Shown here piece by piece: positions 57,367 through 64,000 of a DNA stretch of 64,000 bases. Made by a program: the position numbers and the translations under genes. A model generated the notes under the pieces. It did not search any database. It was not told the DNA's origin and worked only from the letters and a program-made list of their open reading frames with translations. This DNA comes from an uncultured Granulosicoccus sp. (GTDB lineage Bacteria > Pseudomonadota > Gammaproteobacteria > Granulosicoccales > Granulosicoccaceae): contig CANLNQ010000013.1 in the NCBI GenBank assembly GCA_947492525.1, forward strand, positions 143,314 through 207,313. The letters run 5' to 3'. Each line of letters begins with the position of its first letter. Positions within the stretch are counted from its first letter, which is position 1.

Positions 57367-57789
57367 TTACACCCCATCCGGATCAGGCAGGTTGCCAGAG
57401 GGAGTCGTGGTGGCATCCACGGGGCAACTGCTTCCATCGCTGGTGCCACCGCAACTGGACCCGGTGAACTCCTCAGTCGTGAAAGTAGAGTCGGTATTGC
57501 TCTCGGTGATGACAGGGCTGCTAGGAGGGTCACCCCCACCTAGCAGTTCGTCAGCCAGGGCGGAGGTAGTGCATGCTGCAATGGCGCAGCCGAGAGCAAG
57601 CGCCATCATCGCCACAGCCCCTACCTTGTCTACGCTGCTGTTACTCCGGATGGCGGCTGACAGCTTCACCGATTGTTTCTGCCGCGCTGCGAACAAGAAT
57701 GTGACTGCCGACTTCAACTTGCGAACGCAACGTTGCTCGAGCAGTTGTTCACGCTGACCTGCGGTCCGATCTGTTCTCTGCTTGAACAT
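57367..57789 (-). CDS. short secreted protein, unknown function
   Basis: A protein of up to 140 residues. A basic N-terminal part is followed by a hydrophobic stretch AVAMMALALGCAIAACTT ending SALA, a likely signal peptide, and then a short acidic, Gly/Ser/Thr/Pro-rich mature part with one Cys pair (SSCGGTSDGSSC). The start is uncertain: ATG 57789 gives an unusually long region before the hydrophobic part, and a shorter start with better ribosome-binding sequence exists at the ATG pair in AVAMM. I recognise no family. Confidence 0.5.
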   Translation of the reverse strand: MFKQRTDRTAGQREQLLEQRCVRKLKSAVTFLFAARQKQSVKLSAAIRSNSSVDKVGAVAMMALALGCAIAACTTSALADELLGGGDPPSSPVITESNTDSTFTTEEFTGSSCGGTSDGSSCPVDATTTPSGNLPDPDGV

Positions 57790-58177
57790 CGCTCTCGTCT
57801 TTGCTATCTTGCACGTGGCGGGTTTTTTTTCCCTTCGCCTAAGGTACGAGAAAACGGATAAGCGTGCAACAAATAGAGAAAGCATGAAGGGAACTATCCT
57901 TTGCTCAATAAAATGACGGATGTATCCACGTTTCATTCAGTACCTTTCCAAAGCGCCTGCAACGCAGAGATACCAAGTATCCACGGCAACATGATGGAAT
58001 GAGACCTTCACTTACAGTGACGATCACAACTCCGACCTATCATTTCTGCCTGAGACATTTTTCAAGCTGTGGAAAATTCGATCAGGTAGCAACAATGCGG
58101 GCACCCTCACACCAGAATGATGACCGCACATCCAACAGTTCTAAACACACAACAGTTACCAGGAAATCAACACCCGT

Positions 58178-58738
58178 ATGAGTAAAATGACGAACCGCAT
58201 TCGCAAGGTAAGCACACCGATTGCACTGTGTACTTCCTTGTTGTTTATCGCAGCATGCAGCTCTGGCAGCAGCGACAGCAACAATGATCCGGATGTCAAT
58301 CTTGACGATGAAACCGACGTTCAGATACCCGTTGACGATGCAGACACCACCGCCACTGACATTATCGGTACTTGGGTTGTGTGCAATGACGTTGGTGGCC
58401 TGCGCTCCGAATACCAGTTTACAGCCGACACATACACAAACCGTGTCGGCTCGGGTAGCTGCGCTGGATTTGAATCAGCGGACAGCGTTCTGGAAAATGC
58501 AGGCCCGTATGAAATCACCGGGACGACAACATCGGACTCCGGGCTTGAGGCCTACACTATGGAGCTGACTACCGAGACTATCAACGGATCTCCCGTTTTT
58601 GCGTCGTTGATCGAAACACGATATCGACTCGCCTACACCGGCACAGCTGATCAGTTGTTTTTTTCAAATGACACACGGGACGGGCAAGACAGGTCGCTGA
58701 CACTCGATCTGAACATTCCGTACGTAAGAGTTCGTTAA
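58178..58738 (+). CDS. small lipoprotein, unknown function
   Basis: A 186-residue lipoprotein: signal sequence with lipobox LFIAAC (Cys27), an acidic Ser/Asp-rich linker (about 28-55), and a compact domain starting DIIGTWVVCNDVGG, reminiscent of lipocalin-like or extracellular DUF folds (GTW start). Two cysteines, in VVCND and SGSCAG, may form a disulfide. The function is unknown. The GC content of this area is lower than that of the core genes. Confidence 0.78.
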   Translation: MSKMTNRIRKVSTPIALCTSLLFIAACSSGSSDSNNDPDVNLDDETDVQIPVDDADTTATDIIGTWVVCNDVGGLRSEYQFTADTYTNRVGSGSCAGFESADSVLENAGPYEITGTTTSDSGLEAYTMELTTETINGSPVFASLIETRYRLAYTGTADQLFFSNDTRDGQDRSLTLDLNIPYVRVR

Positions 58739-58807
58739 TACAACTCTAGCGAAGCATCAGACATCTTTGTATGAGTTTCAACTCCAGCAACAGACGCGAC
58801 CATGGAT

Positions 58808-58886
58808 AACGCACTGGCAGTTTATAGTGAGAGTGCCCTTGGAACGGTAACCGTTCACGGCTACCTCGCCAATCTGCCAGTGCGTT
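58808..58886. repeat. 79-bp nested palindrome (13-bp ends)
   Basis: AACGCACTGGCAG (58808-58820) is repeated in inverted orientation as CTGCCAGTGCGTT (58874-58886). In the centre GAACGGTAACCGTTC is a perfect 15-bp palindrome. The whole could fold as a cruciform or hairpin, or be a MITE-like element. It borders the end of the IS66 remnant. Confidence 0.85.
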
Positions 58887-58889
58887 CAC

Positions 58890-59228
58890 GGCCTTCGCCT
58901 TCGCCTGCGACTGAGAGATCGCGCCGAGACTGAAATGCGGCTACCAGTGTTCGCATAGATAATCATAGCCAGGTTAAGCGCCCTGGCGGCGATGCGACTT
59001 TGGTTTCTTTCAACGCCTTGCTCGTTGTGAATCTGAGTCTGATGAGGGCGCGCGAGATGAGTTCCGAGAGCTCTTGTTGATACGATTATCCAGCTCACGC
59101 ACCTGCTCTCGCATTTCGTCATTTTGCTGTTTGAGCTCTGTGAAAATTCCCCACAGTCCATCGATCTGAGCATGCGCCTCTTCGAGGGTCTTGGGGGGGG
59201 GGGGAGATGGGCGAACAAGATCAACCAA
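58890..59228 (-). pseudogene. IS66-family transposase N-terminal remnant
   Basis: The intact part (59010-59228) reads as a leucine-zipper leader of IS66 transposases: EEAHAQIDGLWGIFTELKQQ, then LDNRINKSSRNSSRAPSSD. Downstream in the same frame the sequence continues as RRKKPKSHRRQGA and further, interrupted by TGA and TAA stops. The rest of the transposase (catalytic DDE domain) is missing and no inverted terminal repeats are recognised. A run of about 12 G lies in the Pro-rich start (PPPP). This is an inactive, eroded element. Confidence 0.75.
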
Positions 59229-59759
59229 AATAGGACGTGGATAGGAAGCAGTATTGGTCCATCATGAATAGATCATATGAGTCAGAAAGCCACTGTGCTA
59301 TCGAGAACGGTTACCAAGCTGCCAATACGGGATAAAACTGTCCGCTAGTCCTCCCCGACAGCACGCGCTTTCGACTGAGAAAGACCAGCGGAGATACCTC
59401 CGCTGTGAACGACTATCAGTAACAGTGAATGCTTCGCTTGAGCGCAAGTCATCCTTGCTGACATGAACAGAGAATGAAAACGAATAATGCAAGTATCCAA
59501 CTGGCCAGCGGGGTACTGGCCAGAATACTCACCAAATGATCGGAGGACCGATCGGCTGCATACCACCTCGTCTCTTCTCCCTTCGATTACTCCTACAAGA
59601 TGATCGAAGGGCCTGCAGGGTGCATATCAATCCGGCTATCGCCTCTTCAATTGCTCGTACTGAGGTTTGCCGACTATCTGCTACACACCTGTATTGATGA
59701 CGTGTAGCCCTACTAGATTCTGTGATCGTGACACCAGAGCGGCCTTACTGATCAGCCGG
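59229..59759. other. 531-bp region without a convincing gene
   Basis: Between the IS66 remnant and the next minus-strand gene. The open frames seen have no ribosome binding sites or recognised families. Possible further decayed insertion-element DNA; two short imperfect repeats around GATCGGAGG and GATCGAAGG are present. Confidence 0.45.
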
Positions 59760-59963
59760 CTATACCACCCCACCATCACGTATGATCGCCTGAGAGATAC
59801 CGGCGAGAAACACAATGCTTGTCAGCAACAGTCCGTACCACTTTACACTTCTTCGCAGACCCACTCGCCAACGCAAACGAGAGACAATCATCAAGACCAC
59901 CAGCACGAGCACATAACTGATCAACAGTCGTCCCAGCACACTTCCGATCACATAAGCACTCAA
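59760..59963 (-). CDS. small membrane protein, last gene of toxin operon
   Basis: A 67-residue protein with two membrane helices (about 8-26 and 43-62), separated by a basic loop (SRLRWRVGLRRSVK). No family is recognised. It lies 30 bp downstream of the secreted-protein gene on the same strand, so it is probably the last gene of the operon that starts with the TadE-Hint-AHH protein. Confidence 0.6.
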   Translation of the reverse strand: MSAYVIGSVLGRLLISYVLVLVVLMIVSRLRWRVGLRRSVKWYGLLLTSIVFLAGISQAIIRDGGVV

Positions 59964-59993
59964 GGCTTGATCCTCTTTCTATTCACGATGCCA

Positions 59994-60611
59994 TTACCTT
60001 TGCACGTCATCTGACCAATAGTCGATATTCGTCCAACTGCGACGTATTGCTTCCTTCAGATGCGGCATTTTTCCAGCCAATGTGTATAGTTGCAGCAGCA
60101 CCGGTCCTCGACCTTCCGCTCGGCCAATAAACACCTTCACATCCGAGTCCGTTCCATGCACCATTGCGGGAAAATTGATCTCATAGCCGCTGAGATTCCC
60201 ATAGCGCTTACGCTCTCGTATGATTCCCGCCCGCGCGCGCTCGTCAACACCGAACTGCACCAGGCCTGTGCCCAGTGCCTGGGCAGCGATGACCTCGAAC
60301 TTACCGGCAGGTACTGACAGCCCCGCAAAACTCAACACCGTCATTGACGCCGGCGGATACACATTTGGCGGTGTCTGTGCAACGAACACGGGTTTGCTAC
60401 CACGATAGCGACGCTCGATTTGCCACTCCGGAGTCTGCTCGGTCCATATCTCGAGCCCCATATCCGGATCACGGTGTACGTTCATTGGACGCTCAGCCAC
60501 TGCAGGGTCAGAAAGCCTCTCATTGGCAGACACTGACACCACTGCAACCAGACTCAGCAGCACACAGACAGGTATTCTCCGACCCAATATACGACCGTAG
60601 CCCGTCGACAC
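59994..60611 (-). CDS. secreted protein, third gene of toxin operon
   Basis: A protein of about 205 residues with a signal peptide (GRRIPVCVLLSLVAVVSVSA, cleavage before NERL) and a mature domain ending LKEAIRRSWTNIDYWSDDVQR. No catalytic motif or known family. The start is taken at GTG 60611, which has GGTGGGG in front; GTG 60629 is possible and would overlap less with the preceding stop at 60652. In either case it follows the candidate immunity gene closely. Confidence 0.65.
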   Translation of the reverse strand: MSTGYGRILGRRIPVCVLLSLVAVVSVSANERLSDPAVAERPMNVHRDPDMGLEIWTEQTPEWQIERRYRGSKPVFVAQTPPNVYPPASMTVLSFAGLSVPAGKFEVIAAQALGTGLVQFGVDERARAGIIRERKRYGNLSGYEINFPAMVHGTDSDVKVFIGRAEGRGPVLLQLYTLAGKMPHLKEAIRRSWTNIDYWSDDVQR

Positions 60612-60651
60612 ACGAGACCCCACCGTCACACTCGTCGTTGACCTCGACAAC

Positions 60652-61299
60652 TCAACCACCGGACTGCCGCCCGAAATGCACCATCTGCATGCAGTCTCGC
60701 GCATTGCCACCTTCCCTAGGTCGCGTTCCTATCCAGCCACACGGCAAACCACCAGTCTCCAGACACTCCAGCATCCGCTCTGCCACCGGGTGGCAACTGA
60801 TGCCACCGAACCAGCCTGCGCTGAGGATACTGTCCACCATCGCCCCTCCTTGATCACTGACGAACACATAGTAATCATCCGCGACATCGTCATACCCACG
60901 CCGTCTGAACTCGTCCTCTACCTGGTGTTTTCGTCCACTCGCCAGAAGGGCTGCTTCACTGTCATTCCCAAACTCATTGAAGCCCTGCTGCATTGGCTGC
61001 TGTGGTTTGTCTGCTGAACTACCTGCATTTTCGAGTTTCACACTGTTGTTCATGATGGTCATGAAAGGCACAAAAGGTTTCGGTTCGGGCGCACCGTATA
61101 AGTCATCTCCATAGGCCATACGCTGCGCCAGATCCAGATCAGTTTGCACACCAAAACCTGGGGGGATGTCCACTTGATCGGCATTCTTGCCTAGCCCGAC
61201 CAACAGACGCTCGCTGGTTACAAGCGCGCGTAAGCGCTCAACCACTTCTCGCAACCCTGCATCTTCTGTATCAAAGTACGCTTCGTAATCTTTCAGCAT
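60652..61299 (-). CDS. candidate immunity protein next to the AHH toxin
   Basis: A 215-residue, cytoplasmic, mildly acidic protein without signal peptide or membrane helix, unlike its neighbours. It starts 24 bp after the toxin gene stop (ATG 61299; a TTG at 61305 is possible). Features are a helical start (DYEAYFDTEDAGLREVVERLR), a Gly/Pro-rich middle and a Cys-rich end (ISCHPVAERMLECLETGGLPC and a final CMQMVHFG). No family is recognised. Position directly after a polymorphic toxin and soluble acidic character suggest an immunity protein, which is inference. Confidence 0.7.
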   Translation of the reverse strand: MLKDYEAYFDTEDAGLREVVERLRALVTSERLLVGLGKNADQVDIPPGFGVQTDLDLAQRMAYGDDLYGAPEPKPFVPFMTIMNNSVKLENAGSSADKPQQPMQQGFNEFGNDSEAALLASGRKHQVEDEFRRRGYDDVADDYYVFVSDQGGAMVDSILSAGWFGGISCHPVAERMLECLETGGLPCGWIGTRPREGGNARDCMQMVHFGRQSGG

Positions 61300-61323
61300 G
61301 GTCAATTTTTCTCGTCTGACTGT

Positions 61324-63870
61324 TTATTGTGCGTTGTCGATAATGGTTTGTAGTGCTGGTGCCCACTGCTCTGTTACATCTGCTCTTGACAACCTCTCAG
61401 TTGTCGCACCTTGTGTGCGATCGGCATTATTGAGACGAGCCAGATTATTTTGCGCCATCTCCCGTATGGTTTCCATTCCCTCTTTCAAAACATCCATCGC
61501 AGCATCCTTGTCGTCCATAGCCTGGATTTGGTTCAGAAAGTCCCGCACAGCAGCGTCATAACCCGGATGCGAACCACTATGCGTGGTTGTGCTCTGACTA
61601 GGTCGATCCACACCTAGAACTGGCAGTTGAGCCAAGGCGACACCATTTTCGGACGAGTTGATCTCAAAAGCGTCGAATGGGGGGTTCCTGAACAATGGGT
61701 GTCTTGCGTAGACATTCGACGGAATAATGTGGTGCGCCTGCCAACCTCCCTCATTCGCTCTCAGATCCGGATATCGACGATACATATCACGCCTTAAAAG
61801 GTCAGCATCACCATCTGGCCTCACAAATCCAGAAGGGCGCGGTATCGGATTGAACAGCCGACCGGGTTCGATCGACTGGTAGTTGAAGCTTCTTAGATAA
61901 GCGCACTTCGATATGTTGGTAGGATTAGGTGCATTATGAACCCAGAGCCCCGCGTCACCGACAAAATAGCTCGGTGTCTTCTCAACGCTGAAGTTATACA
62001 CCCGAGCTGTCTTATCCACCAACAGGTTGTTGAATACCAGAACATCCCCTGTTGCACTTGCAATGGCGTCCCCAATGGACACGTCCCTGGCCTCTGTCCA
62101 TCCACGACCCTGCACCCAGAAGGGATGCTCTTCGGTCACCTCGACCAGCTCATTCCCGATGAGCAGTTGATGGTACTGCTCGACCTCACGACCGAAGGTA
62201 TCGCTCACACGCTGCATGGCATCGCTGAACATCTCATCGCTGCGCGAAGCGACCTGCGTCCCAACCACGACTCTCTCGATCGGCATCAGGCCGCTGTCTG
62301 TCCACACCGGTGTTCCGGCTAGAAAGCTCGAAGTTGCCGGATTAGCGTTACCCAGCAGACATTCCGGATAGAGTCGTCGCATATCCCGAATGATGGCTGC
62401 CGTGTTTGACGCTCCGTACTCCACCAGCTTCAATCCGAACTTCACCAGAATTCCCGGATTGACCCAATTTCCCAGATAATTGCCAAGCCCCAAGGCACCG
62501 CAATCGATCGCCCTGCGGATATCTTCACCAAACAGATCCACCATCATCTGCACCGTCTCGACGGGATTGGTCACCAAGGCCTTTCCCAGTTCGAGCAGAC
62601 CCTTTGCCGTCTCGATCGGATTGGCAATGACGTTGATGAGGTCACCGAGCTGATTCTTGAGCCCGGCCCAGAACCCACGTAGAAAGTCGTAGGCATACAC
62701 CGTAGCGCCCGCCATCTCGTCCCATAGATCACCCCAAAAACCTCGATCTTCTTCAGGTGCCTGCTGACTTTCCTCGCCACCGAAGGCCTCGGCCGTTACA
62801 TCACCGTCCTCATCGATTGCCATGCACTCCTCTTCGACGGTTACCGGCTCTTCCGTGGGCTCTGGTCCCAGACAAGCTGTTTCTTTACTCGATCGCGTGC
62901 TGTCACCAGCAGTTACTGCATTTGATGTATCAGACAGGCTCGGGCAACTCTCCACGGAATCATCACCACCCGGGCTCCAGGGCTCGTAGTCACCGTCGCC
63001 CGACGCCTCTTCACCTTCTCCGCCGTCTTCACCTGCTTCAGGTTCATCAGCTTCACTCGCCCCATCACCATCGCTCTCATCCACCAGCGCCGCACTCTCA
63101 CTCTCCGCCTCCGCAACATGCGCTGCCGCCTCGGTAATCGCTGACTGCCAGGCCGCTGATTGCATCCGCACCGTGGCCACCGATGTCAACGGCAGCTGGT
63201 TCTGTGCGTAGAACACGGCGTTCTCGGCATCGAAAATCATCAGTGTCTTCGCCAGCAAGGTGCTCACCAGTGGCACCTTCATCTCGAAGCCATGCGTCAC
63301 CTCGATCTTCAGCAGGTTCGCATCGCGCAGCGTCAGCCCCGAGACACTGCCCACACCGTTGGGCTGATGACGCAGATGACTGTTCGGTATGAGATGCTCG
63401 CCCGTGTCCGGATCATCGAAGCCCCAGTCAGTGAACGCATCAATTGTCGGATTGATGACACGGATGCGGGTCTGCAGACGATTCTCGACAAAGGTGCGAG
63501 CTTTCAGGATCGCCGTGGCCGCTCGCTCGGTGCTGCCGTCCCCACCCTGCAGTGGCGCCAGACGAATGCCCAGCTCATGGCGCATGGCGCCTTCCTGAGC
63601 ATGATTGACCGCACCGGTGCGCGCGGCTTCAAATGTTGCATAGTTCAGCGTCGACTTGCCGTGATAGATCAGGCTGCCCTGTAGCGTCGACAATCCCAAC
63701 AACAAGAGCACCGGAATGGCCATGGCCATCTCGCTCAACGAGCCGCGCTGGCGTGAGCGTGGGGATTGGCGTTGCCTGACGCGACCCAGATGCCTTACGA
63801 CATCAAGCCCCAGCCAACGTCGCTTCCTGTTTATCTGTCCTGTGTCCATCGATCTCGATCCCCTCTGCAT
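61324..63870 (-). CDS. polymorphic toxin: TadE-like helix + Hint + AHH nuclease
   Basis: An 848-residue protein (ATG 63870). In order: a basic N-terminus; a TadE/TadG-like segment (about 43-90) with SEMAMAIPVLLLLGLSTLQG as membrane helix and NYATFEAARTG after it; an extracytoplasmic region to about 250; an acidic Asp/Glu/Gly/Ser linker (about 255-375); a helical region (380-505); a Hint domain (about 514-648) with SFLAGTPVWT, EEHPFWVQGRGW and the terminal GDAGLWVHNAP; and a C-terminal AHH-type HNH-superfamily nuclease, AHHIIPSNVYARHPLF (712 on), then STTTHSGSHPGYD. Hint domains release C-terminal toxins in polymorphic toxin systems. Ser515 replaces the usual Hint cysteine. A start at 63849 is also possible. 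Confidence 0.85.
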   Translation of the reverse strand: MQRGSRSMDTGQINRKRRWLGLDVVRHLGRVRQRQSPRSRQRGSLSEMAMAIPVLLLLGLSTLQGSLIYHGKSTLNYATFEAARTGAVNHAQEGAMRHELGIRLAPLQGGDGSTERAATAILKARTFVENRLQTRIRVINPTIDAFTDWGFDDPDTGEHLIPNSHLRHQPNGVGSVSGLTLRDANLLKIEVTHGFEMKVPLVSTLLAKTLMIFDAENAVFYAQNQLPLTSVATVRMQSAAWQSAITEAAAHVAEAESESAALVDESDGDGASEADEPEAGEDGGEGEEASGDGDYEPWSPGGDDSVESCPSLSDTSNAVTAGDSTRSSKETACLGPEPTEEPVTVEEECMAIDEDGDVTAEAFGGEESQQAPEEDRGFWGDLWDEMAGATVYAYDFLRGFWAGLKNQLGDLINVIANPIETAKGLLELGKALVTNPVETVQMMVDLFGEDIRRAIDCGALGLGNYLGNWVNPGILVKFGLKLVEYGASNTAAIIRDMRRLYPECLLGNANPATSSFLAGTPVWTDSGLMPIERVVVGTQVASRSDEMFSDAMQRVSDTFGREVEQYHQLLIGNELVEVTEEHPFWVQGRGWTEARDVSIGDAIASATGDVLVFNNLLVDKTARVYNFSVEKTPSYFVGDAGLWVHNAPNPTNISKCAYLRSFNYQSIEPGRLFNPIPRPSGFVRPDGDADLLRRDMYRRYPDLRANEGGWQAHHIIPSNVYARHPLFRNPPFDAFEINSSENGVALAQLPVLGVDRPSQSTTTHSGSHPGYDAAVRDFLNQIQAMDDKDAAMDVLKEGMETIREMAQNNLARLNNADRTQGATTERLSRADVTEQWAPALQTIIDNAQ

Positions 63871-63881
63871 TCCTTTACCTA

Positions 63882-64000
63882 TCAACGCTCAGGCAATGTG
63901 CGGTCGACCGAACTCCAGCCGGAAACAGGCTTGCTGATACTTCCTCGGGTATCGGATGACGACCCGCCGGCATCGCTCGGCTCCGGTGTCGCTACAGGCG
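63882..64000 (-). CDS. possible 3' end of an upstream operon gene (partial)
   Basis: Two minus-strand frames are open from the right edge to stops close to the toxin start (TGA at 63882 in one, TGA a few bases earlier in the other). One reads a Ser/Gly/Pro-rich tail, the other a Cys/Arg-rich tail ending FRLEFGRPHIA. The tight spacing suggests an upstream gene of the same operon, possibly a second Tad-type protein, but the true frame cannot be chosen from 119 bases. Confidence 0.35.
   Translation of the reverse strand, partial: PVATPEPSDAGGSSSDTRGSISKPVSGWSSVDRTLPER

Noticed and set aside
58808..58886. Integron attC site
   Set aside because: The ends do not fit the RYYYAAC / GTTRRRY core sites, and no integrase or cassette-like genes lie next to it.
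58886..59224. Alternative 112-codon minus-strand frame ending in poly-Arg
   Set aside because: It is out of frame with the recognisable IS66 leader and has low-complexity content caused by a CGC-rich stretch.
59298..59566. Two overlapping short minus-strand frames
   Set aside because: No ribosome binding site, family or operon context; treated as non-coding.
62000..62340. True intein in the large protein
   Set aside because: The Hint domain is followed by a toxin domain and no C-extein host sequence, and its context and ending (VHN followed by a linker) match pretoxin Hint domains.

Overview
The window looks like a chromosomal segment of a free-living, aerobic, probably marine gammaproteobacterium. 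Evidence is the gammaproteobacterial synteny rsmD / ftsY-ftsE-ftsX-rpoH, a CuA-type cytochrome c oxidase (aa3-type) cluster, rpsU-yqeY divergent from tsaD, NhaR- and Bcr-type proteins that resemble gammaproteobacterial members, and a GC-rich genome with short intergenic gaps. I could not compute similarity scores, so genus placement (a Granulosicoccus/Chromatiales-like relative) is inference only. No rRNA or tRNA gene was recognised.

Layout. Positions 1-504: a truncated gene at the left edge preceded by a clear cobalamin riboswitch. Positions 505-7435: housekeeping (lipoprotein metallopeptidase, CCA-adding enzyme, VanZ-like protein, undecaprenyl-diphosphatase, MidA-type methyltransferase, folB, rpmB-rpmG). 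Positions 7547-13501: a fatty acid desaturase, then a gliding-type (Gld) ABC exporter operon ending in mutM. Positions 13590-16461: a small arsenate module, arsR divergent from a dedicated GAPDH and arsJ. Positions 16537-25767: an 8-bp tandem array, a Bcr/CflA transporter, a PL17-like polysaccharide lyase, a GGDEF-EAL protein, a CPA2 antiporter. Positions 25810-31798: yfhL-coaD-rsmD, ftsYEX, a perfect CIRCE operator before rpoH, and an OsmC protein. Positions 31807-36332: a two-component system and an NhaR/Ca-Na antiporter pair. Positions 36646-44813: the cytochrome oxidase cluster with assembly factors. Positions 44939-52895: a BioC-like methyltransferase, plsY, tsaD, rpsU, yqeY, gltD, hemE and an orphan class-V aminotransferase.

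From about 52950 to the right edge the character changes to accessory DNA: a heptamer repeat, a large FN3/beta-helix lipoprotein coupled to a DUF6502-like regulator, small secreted proteins of unknown function, a decayed IS66 remnant beside a nested palindrome, and finally a minus-strand operon headed by an 848-residue protein that fuses a TadE-like pilin segment, an acidic linker, a Hint autoprocessing domain and an AHH-type nuclease. I read this as a polymorphic toxin carried on a Tad-pilus-type membrane module, with the next gene as its candidate immunity protein. This is the most novel locus in the window.

Regulation visible in sequence: the B12 riboswitch (250-454), sigma70-like promoters before rpmB and rpsU, ArsR operator candidates between arsR and gap, the CIRCE element before rpoH, and intrinsic terminators after rpmG, rpoH and between the SURF1/DUF2909 and cox3 transcription units. 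Three unrelated 7-8 bp tandem arrays sit in intergenic gaps.
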